From positions 1 through 42,559 of the forward strand of contig JAHLWX010000006.1 in the NCBI GenBank assembly GCA_019057675.1: a DNA stretch of 42,559 nt. Reading direction: 5' to 3'. This DNA comes from Candidatus Jordarchaeum sp. LHC_1308 (GTDB taxonomy: Archaea; Asgardarchaeota; Jordiarchaeia; Jordiarchaeales; Freyrarchaeaceae). The position numbers and the translations under genes were made by a program. Positions 9,382-18,522 of this stretch are shown here, in pieces (the first letter of the stretch is position 1; each line of letters begins with the position of its first letter). The notes under the pieces were generated by a model, which did not search any database, was not told where the DNA came from, and was given only the letters and a program-made list of their open reading frames with translations.

Positions 9382-10530
9382 TTGTCTGACGAGAAGTTGC
9401 TGAGGGAGCTGAGGAGCAGGGTTGATGATTTGGATGGGAAGATTATCGAGTTGCTTGCAGAGCGAATGAACCTTATCAGGGAAATAGCACGCGTTAAGTC
9501 CCGCCTTAAACTCAGCGTAAAAGACGTGCAAAGAGAAGCGGAAATAATGTCTCGGGTTGAGAAGATATCTAAAGAAAAAAATTTAGACTGGATCTTTACA
9601 CAGGACATCTTTATGAAGATAATCAAGAAAGGAAGAGAGATCGAGAGCGAGATCAGGAAAAACCTCCTCAGGGTCGTCTATCTTGGGCCAAGAGGCACGT
9701 TCACGGAGGAAGCTACAAGAAAGTTTTTCGGTGACGTTGACGCTGAACTCGTCCCCATAACGACAATTTCAGGAGTAATCTCCATGGTTGAGAAGGGGCA
9801 TGCCAACATGGGGGTTCTACCTATAGAAAACTCGGTGGAAGGCTCTGTAACGACGACTCTAGACCTCCTCGTCAGGAGTAATGTAAAACTTTGTGGCGAA
9901 ATAATTCTGCCCGTAGAACACAGCTTGGTAGGCAAAGAGAAAATAGACTTCAACGAAATAACGGCTGTTTACTCTCACCCTCAGGCTTTGGCGCAGTGTA
10001 GAAACTTCTTGGCTAGAAACTTGCCCCATGCTCGCCTCTATGAGACGAGCAGCACAGCGGAAGCCGCCAAGCTGGTAGCCATAAGTGACGCTCATGATGT
10101 TGCAGCCATAAGTAGTGTCACGGCGGCAGAACTCTACGGTCTACTGGTTCTTGCGAGGGGAATACAGGATGAGCAGACAAATGAGACCCGCTTTGCGGTT
10201 ATAGGCATGAAGGACATGCCGCCTACGGGCGAAGATAAAACATCTATAGCGATCTTCCTGCTCCAAGACAGGCCAGGGGCTTTATGTGAAGTCCTAGAAG
10301 AGTTCAAAGAACGGAACATTAACCTCACTAGGATAGAGTCTAGGCCTAGTAAGAAAATCCTGGGGGATTATATTTTCTTCATAGATCTTGAAGGACACAT
10401 AGAGCAACCTGAAGTTAAGGAATCCATCGAAAGAATAGGCATGAAGGCTGGCTTCGTGAAGATATTAGGTTCATTTCCCAAGGCGAGGAGGCAAAATAAT
10501 TGCTGGAAAAATGTGGGTGGACGGACTTAG
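9382..10530 (+). CDS. pheA: Bifunctional chorismate mutase / prephenate dehydratase with ACT domain
   Basis: N-terminal chorismate mutase helices (LRELRSRVDDLDGKIIELLAERM), PDT motifs YLGPRGTFTEEA, MGVLPIENSVEGSV, ACT motifs GALCEVLEEFKERNINLTRIESRPSK. TTG start. Confidence 0.93.
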   Translation: MSDEKLLRELRSRVDDLDGKIIELLAERMNLIREIARVKSRLKLSVKDVQREAEIMSRVEKISKEKNLDWIFTQDIFMKIIKKGREIESEIRKNLLRVVYLGPRGTFTEEATRKFFGDVDAELVPITTISGVISMVEKGHANMGVLPIENSVEGSVTTTLDLLVRSNVKLCGEIILPVEHSLVGKEKIDFNEITAVYSHPQALAQCRNFLARNLPHARLYETSSTAEAAKLVAISDAHDVAAISSVTAAELYGLLVLARGIQDEQTNETRFAVIGMKDMPPTGEDKTSIAIFLLQDRPGALCEVLEEFKERNINLTRIESRPSKKILGDYIFFIDLEGHIEQPEVKESIERIGMKAGFVKILGSFPKARRQNNCWKNVGGRT

Positions 10531-11594
10531 AGGATGTTGGCAGGCTGGCTGATAGAATAAGAAGACGGTCTTTCGGCGATACTATAACATTTTCAAAAAA
10601 CGTTTTCATTCCACTCGTGAATCTCTGCAGAAACAAGTGTGCCTACTGCGGCTTTAGAAGAGAACCTTGGGAAAGCGACGCCCGCCTTCTTCACCCCGAG
10701 GATGTCAAATCCATACTTCTACAAGGTAAAAGAGTCGGTTGTTCGGAGGCATTGTTTACCTTCGGGGAAAAACCTGAAGAAGTTTACCCCTCGGTGCAGC
10801 GAGAGCTTCAAAAAATGGGTTATAGCTCCATGGTGGAATATCTTTATGATATGTGCTTGGAAGCCCTCAGGTTAGGTCTCCTGCCTCATAGTAACCCAGG
10901 CGTGCTTACTGAAGAAGAAGTTAGAGCTCTCAGAGAGGTAAACGCAAGTATGGGGTTAATGCTTGAGAACGTGGGTAAAAGGTTGTGTGGTGCAGGCGGC
11001 CCTCACGAACGCAGCCCTGGAAAAAGGCCTAAGCTAAGGCTTGACACAATAGCCTACGCTGGAAAGTGGAGGGTTCCATTCACAACAGGCCTCCTAGTTG
11101 GGATAGGAGAGACATTAGACGAAATAGTTGCAAGCCTTCAAGCAATACGTTCCCTACACAAGAAGTATGGACACATTCAAGAAGTTATCATTCAGAATTT
11201 TACCCCGAAAAAGAACACTCCGATGAGTAGTTATCCTCCACCTAGCTTCAACTACTTCTCAAGGGTTGTAGCCTTAGCAAGAATTACGCTTCAAGATGAT
11301 ATTAGCTTGCAAATTCCGCCAAACTTAAACCCTGGAAAAATAGATTTTCTGATCCGTATGGGGGCTAACGATTTGGGAGGAATATCTCCCATAACGCCAG
11401 ACTACATTAATCCTCATGATCCATGGCCGAGTCTTGAAGTTCTCAAGAGAGCAGTTGCAAGTGTAGATGCAACCTTAAGAGAGAGGCTTCCCGTATACCC
11501 AAAGTATATTAAAAAGGGGTATCTCTCAGATATGGTAGCCGAAGTTGCTGTCTCGCTTTTCGATGAAGAGGGCTTTAGGAGGAGATATCCTTAA
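10500..11594 (+). CDS. cofG: 7,8-didemethyl-8-hydroxy-5-deazariboflavin synthase subunit CofG
   Basis: Radical SAM CRNKCAYCGFRREPWE; FTFGEKPEEVYP; SNPGVLTEEEV. TTG start, overlaps the pheA 3' end by 31 nt. Confidence 0.92.
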   Translation: MLEKCGWTDLEDVGRLADRIRRRSFGDTITFSKNVFIPLVNLCRNKCAYCGFRREPWESDARLLHPEDVKSILLQGKRVGCSEALFTFGEKPEEVYPSVQRELQKMGYSSMVEYLYDMCLEALRLGLLPHSNPGVLTEEEVRALREVNASMGLMLENVGKRLCGAGGPHERSPGKRPKLRLDTIAYAGKWRVPFTTGLLVGIGETLDEIVASLQAIRSLHKKYGHIQEVIIQNFTPKKNTPMSSYPPPSFNYFSRVVALARITLQDDISLQIPPNLNPGKIDFLIRMGANDLGGISPITPDYINPHDPWPSLEVLKRAVASVDATLRERLPVYPKYIKKGYLSDMVAEVAVSLFDEEGFRRRYP

Positions 11595-12712
11595 AGTTAC
11601 TAAACGTCATAGACGGCGAGGTAAGCTACGTACTTGATAGGGCCTTAGACGGTCACCTTATTACAGTTAGAGAAGCTGAAACTCTCTTTAATGTTACAGG
11701 TAAGGAACTCTTCGCGCTGATTTATGTCGCCGACGAACTAAGACGCCGTATAGTAGGAGACATTGTAACATACGTCATCAACAGGAACATAAATTTCACT
11801 AACATTTGTATAAATAACTGCCTTTTTTGCGCATTCAGCAGACCACCCAACTCCCCTGAAGGATACATTACCCCCCTAGAAACTCTGAAGAGGAAGGTCC
11901 AAGAAGCTGTTGAGCTTGGTGCAACAGAAGTATGCATACAAGGTGGTTTACACCCTGATGCAGACTTAGAATTCTATCTGAGCATTTTGAGATCCGTCAG
12001 AGAAGTTTCGGCCAGTATACACATTCACGCCTTCAGTCCCATGGAAGTGAAGCATGCTTCAGTCAACTCTGGCGTGACCGTGGAGGAGGTGCTTAAAGCA
12101 TTTAAGGAAACCGGGCTGAACTCGATGCCGGGAACAGCTGCCGAGATACTTGTCGATAAAGTTAGGCGTATAATATGTCCTCACAAAATTAAAGTTGCCG
12201 AATGGATGCGGATAATCAAAGCTGCTCATAGGCTCGGAATACCGACTTCAAGCACAATGATGTACGGTCACGTTGAAAGTGAAAGAGACAAAGCGATACA
12301 TATAGACATCCTCAGACGAATCCAAAAGTCAACGGGAGGCTTCACAGAGTTTGTTCCTTTAAGCTTTATTCACGAAAAAACAAACCTGTATAAAACAGGG
12401 CTATCTAGACCAGGAGCAACTGGGCTAGAAGATGTTAAAGTATACGCGGTTTCTAGGTTAATGCTGGGCGACTTAATAAGAAACTTACAGGTTTCATGGG
12501 TTAAGCTTGGAGTGAAGTTTGCCCAGTTCTGCTTGAACGCGGGCGCCAACGACTTGGGTGGAACGTTAATGGAAGAGAACATATCGAGAATAGCAGGCTC
12601 CACCAGTGGGGAGTATCTTCCGCCAAGTGAAATGGAACGGATAATAAGAGACTGCGGCAGAATACCCGCCCAAAGAACGACAACATATGAAATCATCAAA
12701 ATTAATGCGTAA
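11585..12712 (+). CDS. cofH: 5-amino-6-(D-ribitylamino)uracil--L-tyrosine 4-hydroxyphenyl transferase CofH (start uncertain, no ATG/GTG/TTG)
   Basis: Own translation extends the ORF-track call (11987) upstream: SLKLLNVIDGEVSYVLDRALDGHLITVREAETLF...NFTNICINNCLFCAFSRPPNSPEGYITPLETLKRKVQEAVELGATEVCIQGGLHPDADLEFY. The radical SAM CxxxCxxC lies upstream of the ORF-track start; the upstream in-frame stop is TAG 11576-11578. Confidence 0.85.
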   Translation: MSLKLLNVIDGEVSYVLDRALDGHLITVREAETLFNVTGKELFALIYVADELRRRIVGDIVTYVINRNINFTNICINNCLFCAFSRPPNSPEGYITPLETLKRKVQEAVELGATEVCIQGGLHPDADLEFYLSILRSVREVSASIHIHAFSPMEVKHASVNSGVTVEEVLKAFKETGLNSMPGTAAEILVDKVRRIICPHKIKVAEWMRIIKAAHRLGIPTSSTMMYGHVESERDKAIHIDILRRIQKSTGGFTEFVPLSFIHEKTNLYKTGLSRPGATGLEDVKVYAVSRLMLGDLIRNLQVSWVKLGVKFAQFCLNAGANDLGGTLMEENISRIAGSTSGEYLPPSEMERIIRDCGRIPAQRTTTYEIIKINA

Positions 12713-12714
12713 AA

Positions 12715-14673
12715 TCACTTCGTTTTCTCTCTGAAAAACTCTATCACGTTCATCTTTATCATGGAAAATTCCTTCTTCGTAATATATCCTTCCTTAAGAA
12801 GGGAGCTTAATCCATCATATACTTTTGGCTCTAGCTCCTTCTGCTTAAGAAGATTTATTTCTGCCAGAGCCTTTTTAACTTCTTCAGCGAACCAGTGCTC
12901 CCTTAAATGCTCCTCAAATCTCTTTTTCAGAAAACTTGCCATTGACTTCTCTACTACATCATCTATCTTTTTCTCCTCAGGCTTCTTGATAAGGCTCACG
13001 GGCGATATCAGTATTATTTGCGTATCTCCATTTTCATTTAACTCAGCTACATAAGTGGTCATATAGACGAGACTTGGTCTTTCAGGATTGAATCCATTAA
13101 TCATGGAACCAGTTAATGTAGCTATATCCGCCTCATGAGTTTTCAAGTGCCTCTCCAAGTAACTATAAATGTCCTTCAACTTTTCGCGATATTTTTCCTT
13201 AACTTTACTTATCGATGAAAGTCGTGCCTCCATTTCCCTCCTAACATCATTAACCTTTTTTTCCATGTCCGAAATCTTCTTTTCGATTTGTTGTTCAACA
13301 GACTGGTACCTTTTCTGTGCCTCACTAATAACTGAGCGTACCGCTCTCTCGGCATGCCTTACGTCCTCGTCGACAACTTTCATCTCGGACTTTAATCTTT
13401 CTAGTAACGAAACTAACTCCTCCAAAGAACCTAATTTGTCTATTTCCTCTCTCTCGCTTGGTTTAAGCGCGTTGGAAATGAAGTCAGCAACATTCATTAT
13501 AGATGATGAAAGTGAAGCCACGTGCTCCTTTACGCTTTCAACTTCCTTACTTGCTACCTGGCAAGCCCATTCTCCTACTTCCTTTTTTATCTGGCTCTTC
13601 TCCTCCTCAGCTCTCCTCCTCTCCTCATCAATCTCCTGCTCAAGTCTCTTAATCCTTTCTAAGTATTCCTTTTCTATCCTTGACTCTTCCTCTTCTAACC
13701 ATTTAATATGTGTCTCCGCTATTTTAACAACTTTTTCGCTTAACGCTTTCAACCTTTCAGCGTTTTCTCTAACGGCCTTAAAAACATTCAAAAACTTCTC
13801 CTTCACATTGTTGACTTCAACCTCATCAACAATAGGACTTAAAATGGTTGCATCTTTAACCTTAGAGGTTCGTGCATAAGCAAAAAATTTAACCAACTCT
13901 TGGGCATGCTCGTGTCCCACTAGGCTAGGTATAGAAAAGGTCTCATATGTACCCTTCTCCTTCAAATTTCGAGCAATTCTATCAATCGCCTTCAACGGGT
14001 CTTTTACTGAACTCATCTCCAGCTCCTCTTCCTTCAAATCCGGAGGCGAAAAACACTTTATTATAATTGGATCCCTAAACAAGCCATCCACTATCACGCA
14101 GCCCCTTACCTCAGCAGGAACAATCCAGAAAGGCCAAAGGATCTTGGCAACAGAGCGGACATACACTTTTCTTCTCTTAAGTAAACCAATCCTCTGACTT
14201 TTCATCCTCTCCAGCATTAAGAAAACCATGGCAAGAGAAATTTCATCGTTGCTCTCATCGCCTGAAATCAGGAACGGAGCACAAAAAACGTCCTTAACCA
14301 TAAGCCGAGAATTGTACTTGCTAATTAAAGGCTCCAAGTTTTTACCAAAAGAATCGATAACCCGCTCATTTAACTCGTCCTTGTAAGAATCAGGGAAAAG
14401 CGAAATAGCTTGGGAAAGGAAGCCTCTCGCTGTTTCTTCGTCGTCATCTAAGTCTACGGCAACAGCGAATATAAGGTCTCCCGCCACCTCGTATACGAAG
14501 ACGGTATCTTTCATCACCATGCTTTGTATTTCACCATGCCCTATCTCCCTCGCGAAGGAGAAGACTGCTGCAAGGAATCCAGAAAGAAGAGCCTCATCTA
14601 CTCTTTTTTCACCATAGCTTTTATGAAATACCGGGTTTCCTGACCTTTTAAACACGTAGAACTCCCTGATCAT
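12715..14673 (-). CDS. Longin-like N-terminal domain plus long coiled-coil protein, function unknown
   Basis: N-terminus MIREFYVFKRSGNPVFHKSYGEKRVDEALLSGFLAAVFSFAREIGHGEIQSMVMKDTVFVYE aligns by eye with the 22532-23041 product; heptad-rich region KWLEEEESRIEKEYLERIKRLEQEIDEERRRAEEEKSQIKKE. Confidence 0.7.
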   Translation of the reverse strand: MIREFYVFKRSGNPVFHKSYGEKRVDEALLSGFLAAVFSFAREIGHGEIQSMVMKDTVFVYEVAGDLIFAVAVDLDDDEETARGFLSQAISLFPDSYKDELNERVIDSFGKNLEPLISKYNSRLMVKDVFCAPFLISGDESNDEISLAMVFLMLERMKSQRIGLLKRRKVYVRSVAKILWPFWIVPAEVRGCVIVDGLFRDPIIIKCFSPPDLKEEELEMSSVKDPLKAIDRIARNLKEKGTYETFSIPSLVGHEHAQELVKFFAYARTSKVKDATILSPIVDEVEVNNVKEKFLNVFKAVRENAERLKALSEKVVKIAETHIKWLEEEESRIEKEYLERIKRLEQEIDEERRRAEEEKSQIKKEVGEWACQVASKEVESVKEHVASLSSSIMNVADFISNALKPSEREEIDKLGSLEELVSLLERLKSEMKVVDEDVRHAERAVRSVISEAQKRYQSVEQQIEKKISDMEKKVNDVRREMEARLSSISKVKEKYREKLKDIYSYLERHLKTHEADIATLTGSMINGFNPERPSLVYMTTYVAELNENGDTQIILISPVSLIKKPEEKKIDDVVEKSMASFLKKRFEEHLREHWFAEEVKKALAEINLLKQKELEPKVYDGLSSLLKEGYITKKEFSMIKMNVIEFFREKTK

Positions 14674-14799
14674 TGTTTCTCCCCACCAAACGATCTTTAG
14701 ACCTATCTGAAGCCGTAACCAATAAAATTAATTCTTCTCTGCGTCTTAAACATTGTTGAGTAGAGCTAAATTAATTGATGATCTTGCTGAACCCGAAAA

Positions 14800-14809
14800 C
14801 TTTTTATTT
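14800..14809 (+). promoter_or_regulatory. Probable TATA-box (ctttttattt) of the alba gene; SD aggagga at 14864-14870
   Basis: A purine-rich BRE-like stretch (cgaaaa) precedes the T-rich TATA element; strong SD precedes the ATG at 14878. Confidence 0.5.
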
Positions 14810-14877
14810 GTGTCGCTGTTATATCCAACGACCAAAAATTCATTGGCAACTCCAAAATTAGACAGGAGGAGTAAAAA

Positions 14878-15153
14878 ATGTCAGATGAAAACAGTATATA
14901 CGTGGGAAGTAAACCGGTAATGAACTATGTTTTAGCTTGCATAACCTTATTCCACAACGGGAAGGACGAGGTTGTCATAAAGGCTAGAGGAAGATCGATC
15001 AGTAGAGCGGTAGACGTAGCAGAGATCGTCAGAAACAGGTTCATGAGCGATGTCTATCCCAAGGAGATCAGAATAGGTACTGAGACGATAAACACGGAGA
15101 CTGGAAACCCAATCAACGTTTCAACCATCGAAATAGTGCTAGCTAAGAAATAA
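14878..15153 (+). CDS. alba: DNA/RNA-binding protein Alba
   Basis: [49 protein letters not shown] is the canonical Alba sequence. Confidence 0.96.
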   Translation: MSDENSIYVGSKPVMNYVLACITLFHNGKDEVVIKARGRSISRAVDVAEIVRNRFMSDVYPKEIRIGTETINTETGNPINVSTIEIVLAKK

Positions 15154-15272
15154 ACACCATTTTCACCTTTAATTTATAGACTTTAATTTTTCCTTTTTCT
15201 TTGAGGAATTAATTTAATCCTTGCCTCTCTTCCCTCCCCTTCAAGGAGGGATAAATGACTCTTTGGTGATGT

Positions 15273-16631
15273 TTGTTGAGTGTTCATCCATGTGAGTACA
15301 GGTATTACACGCATGAAATGAAAAAGGTGTTCACGGAAGAGAATAAGCTTCAGAAATGGTTGGATGTTGAGGCTGCGCTCGCAAGGGCTCACGCTAAGTT
15401 GGGACGGATACCTTCAGAAGCCGCAGAGGAAATTTCTCATAAGGCTTCAGTTAAGTATGTGATGCTTGAAAGGGTTAAGGAAATCGAAAAGAAGATTGAT
15501 CACGATGTTATGGCTATGGTCAGGGCTCTATCAGAGGTTTGCGAAGGAGACGCTGGAAAGTATGTGCATTTAGGTGCAACCAGCTATGATATCGTTGACA
15601 CCGCTTGGGCGCTGATACTAAAGGATGCCACTAGAATAATCGAGAAGCGTCTCAAAGAGTTAAAGGACATATTACTTGACTTAGCAATGAAGCATAAAGA
15701 AACTATTTGCGTGGGGCGCACTCATGGTCAGCACGCCCTCCCGTTCACGTATGGGATGAAATTCGCCATATGGGCTAGCGAAGTTAACAGGCACTTAGAA
15801 AGGCTGAAAGAATGCGCCAGGAGAGTTATTGTGGGGAAAATGAGCGGGGCCGTTGGAACTATGGCTGGATTCGGCAAAGAAGGGTTTGAAATTCAGAGGC
15901 TTGTGATGGAAGAGTTGGGTATAGGCGAGGTTGAAATCGCTAATCAAATAGTTCCCCGCGATAACTATGCAGAATTGATCTTCCTTAACGCTCTCATAGC
16001 AACGACGCTTAACAGGATAGCTAAAGAGATAAGAAACCTTCAGAGAACGGAGATCGGAGAAGTCTTTGAGCCATTTGGCGCCAAGCAAGTTGGCTCCTCC
16101 ACCATGAGCCACAAAAGAAATCCCCACAGGTCAGAGAGGGTGTGTGGAATCTCAAGAGTTATAATGTCTCACGTTTTTCCAGCATTGGAAAACGTTGCTC
16201 TCCTAGAGCACGAACGTGACCTCACAAACTCCTCAGCCGAACGCATTATTCTTCCAGAATCATTCATACTCCTAGACTACATTCTCTCTGAAATCATCCA
16301 GATACTCAAAGGACTTGACTTCAATTACGAAAACATAGAAAAGAACTTGAATCTTACTAATGGACTCATAATGAGTGAAAATGTCATGCTGAACCTAGTC
16401 AGGAAGGGCTTAGGCAGACAAGAGGCGCATGAAATACTCAGGGAATTGTCACTAAAATGCGTTAGAGAAAAAATCCCGTTCAAGAAGGCGATACTTGAGC
16501 ACGAAATCCTGAAGAACATGGTCACGGAAGAGGAGCTTGAAGAATGGCTGGATCCCAAAAACTACATAGGAACAGCAATCGAGCAGGTTGAAAGAGTAGT
16601 AAATCGCCTTAGAAGCCAAGAAACTCCTTAA
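15273..16631 (+). CDS. purB: Adenylosuccinate lyase
   Basis: EYRYYTHEMKKVFTEENKLQKWLDVEAALARAHAKLG, HLGATSYDIVDTA, GRTHGQHALPFTYG, fumarase/ASL signature GSSTMSHKRNPHRSE. TTG start. Confidence 0.93.
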   Translation: MLSVHPCEYRYYTHEMKKVFTEENKLQKWLDVEAALARAHAKLGRIPSEAAEEISHKASVKYVMLERVKEIEKKIDHDVMAMVRALSEVCEGDAGKYVHLGATSYDIVDTAWALILKDATRIIEKRLKELKDILLDLAMKHKETICVGRTHGQHALPFTYGMKFAIWASEVNRHLERLKECARRVIVGKMSGAVGTMAGFGKEGFEIQRLVMEELGIGEVEIANQIVPRDNYAELIFLNALIATTLNRIAKEIRNLQRTEIGEVFEPFGAKQVGSSTMSHKRNPHRSERVCGISRVIMSHVFPALENVALLEHERDLTNSSAERIILPESFILLDYILSEIIQILKGLDFNYENIEKNLNLTNGLIMSENVMLNLVRKGLGRQEAHEILRELSLKCVREKIPFKKAILEHEILKNMVTEEELEEWLDPKNYIGTAIEQVERVVNRLRSQETP

Positions 16632-17856
16632 TCGTCCTCTGTTTAAATAACAACTCCAAGAGCTTGCTTTTCGTCCTCCAATACTCCCACTCAAGCTTAA
16701 GACTTTCCCTCACATATCTCAACGCCTCATCTATTCCCTCGAATACCTGCGGCTCACTCTTTAAGGCGGATCTAACCGTCTCCCTTATCACCCAAACACC
16801 CAGAGGCATAATGTATCCTGGCCTAACTTCACGGAACACTATTACAAGCGCCTGTTTCTTGACCCTTTCAAGATATTCTGCCACCGCTAAGCGCGCAGCA
16901 TAATAGGCGCCTGAGACATTGCTGGCATAATTCTTCCGCCCCCCATATCCTTCATAATCTCCTACCACGATTGGTCTCTTACCCTTAAGGAGCCAAGCAG
17001 TACCAGGGTACCATGCCTCAAGTTGCTCAAAGCTCCAAGCATGTGGAATCATCAGTATTACGAAGTGGTTGTCGAGGTAAGACTTCCTGAAAGCGAGAAC
17101 CTTATCTATCTCAGGATAAGTTTTAACCTTTGAAAGAATTTTTCGTGAGACAATGTCATCGGTCGCCGTTATCGCCCATCTAGTCGGAACAAGCCGCCTG
17201 TCCTTCTCCACCCCGAGCAAAGCAGCTGAAAATAAACGCGAAATATAACTCATAGGCATACCCTCAAGGTATAATTGTGCCACGCCCTCTGAGGCCTTAA
17301 GATCCGTGTCTCCTACAACTCTGTCAACTTTACGCGGGACTACTGGTTCCCCCACAACCTTAAGGATTTTTAACGGTGCAGTTGGACCCATGGGTTGCGA
17401 GTGGCTGTCAAACTCCACTCTGAAACGCGGCGTTTTCTCTAGGAAAAATTCCATGTCAACTGGCTTAAAGCTCATAGCCGCTTCCTGCGCCTCTAAGAGT
17501 GTACGTCCCCATCCTCCCTTTACATTTGCTCTAACCATTCCCCTGACAAGCAAGCTCCTGTAACCTAAGATCTCCTCGATGCCTTTTCCAAACCACTCCT
17601 CCACCTTATCAAAAATAATGGTGTCCTCTCCAGTAACTGGAGGCAGCATTGGGCCAGCAAACACTTGAGGATAACCGAAATGCCCCACAAAAAACGAAGG
17701 CGGAGAAGAGCCTGAAATATCCTGCTTTAGCACGGCATCCTTAACTGGAACAAAGTATTGTACCTTCATAAGAATAGGGCACCTAGGCTTACCGCAAAGA
17801 AGCCGTGAGCCTTTACATAAAACACAAGCCTCACGAGAAAGTTGAGGATTGACCAT
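16609..17856 (-). CDS. Nre-family DNA repair protein (NreA-like) with C-terminal PIP-like motif
   Basis: N-terminal Cys motif CVLCKGSRLLCGKPRCP, PPSFFVGHFGYPQVFAGPM, C-terminal QRTIKEFLGF (PCNA-interacting peptide-like). Confidence 0.85.
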   Translation of the reverse strand: MVNPQLSREACVLCKGSRLLCGKPRCPILMKVQYFVPVKDAVLKQDISGSSPPSFFVGHFGYPQVFAGPMLPPVTGEDTIIFDKVEEWFGKGIEEILGYRSLLVRGMVRANVKGGWGRTLLEAQEAAMSFKPVDMEFFLEKTPRFRVEFDSHSQPMGPTAPLKILKVVGEPVVPRKVDRVVGDTDLKASEGVAQLYLEGMPMSYISRLFSAALLGVEKDRRLVPTRWAITATDDIVSRKILSKVKTYPEIDKVLAFRKSYLDNHFVILMIPHAWSFEQLEAWYPGTAWLLKGKRPIVVGDYEGYGGRKNYASNVSGAYYAARLAVAEYLERVKKQALVIVFREVRPGYIMPLGVWVIRETVRSALKSEPQVFEGIDEALRYVRESLKLEWEYWRTKSKLLELLFKQRTIKEFLGF

Positions 17857-17987
17857 CTGAATCCCTATGAAAATAACCCTTTCCTAACAACAAATTAAAG
17901 TTTCTCAACAGAACTTTCAACACAATAAGTTTCAAAATGAAGGAAAGAAAAAAGGCTCTAAAATAAAAAGATGCCTAATCGGCGTTT

Positions 17988-18332
17988 TTATGCTCCGAGG
18001 GCGCCTTCCATGAGAATTGCTACAGCCGCTCCTATTATGGCGAGGAGACCGCCAAGAACCGCTAGAACTGCAAAGCTTAGCGAGGACATTAATACTACTG
18101 CCAGCAGTAGCTCAATGATCCCTAGAATTAAAGCTAAAATGGTGTTAATCTTGACCATTTTCCCCATGGTCATCATGATGCCGAAGATCAACACCAGCAA
18201 GCCGATGATCAAAAGAACCCAGCCCATCGCGCCGGCGCCACCTGTTAGTTGCGCAAGCATTTGAGCTCCTAGCAAAGGCGCTATTAACCCCAGTAGGCCG
18301 CCTATGAGGACGATTATGCCACCCAGCTTCAT
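17988..18332 (-). CDS. Small hydrophobic membrane protein (about 4 TM helices)
   Basis: Gly/Leu/Ile-rich hydrophobic segments throughout; ATG preceded by ggaggga on the minus strand. Confidence 0.7.
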   Translation of the reverse strand: MKLGGIIVLIGGLLGLIAPLLGAQMLAQLTGGAGAMGWVLLIIGLLVLIFGIMMTMGKMVKINTILALILGIIELLLAVVLMSSLSFAVLAVLGGLLAIIGAAVAILMEGALGA

Positions 18333-18522
18333 TCATTATTCCCTCCAAGTTTTTTCAGTCCTGAAAACTAGGTTATGATTTTTAAATATTTTTGTTCAAA
18401 AAATAATGGTTTACGATGAATGTCGAATTTAAAAACCATGATTTTCTACTATTTGGATTCGGATGTCGATAGGAGCTTACCTTTAAATTCCCTTTCCTCC
18501 TCCTTTTTTCAAGGAGGGAACC

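Noticed and set aside
11987-12712. Short cofH starting at TTG 11987
   Set aside because: Would remove the radical SAM CxxxCxxC and conserved CofH N-terminus that are encoded upstream in the same open frame.
13169-13879. 236-aa plus-strand ORF (Ser/Leu-rich)
   Set aside because: Antisense shadow of the coiled-coil gene 12715-14673; low-complexity S/L composition typical of the complement of Lys/Glu-rich coding sequence.
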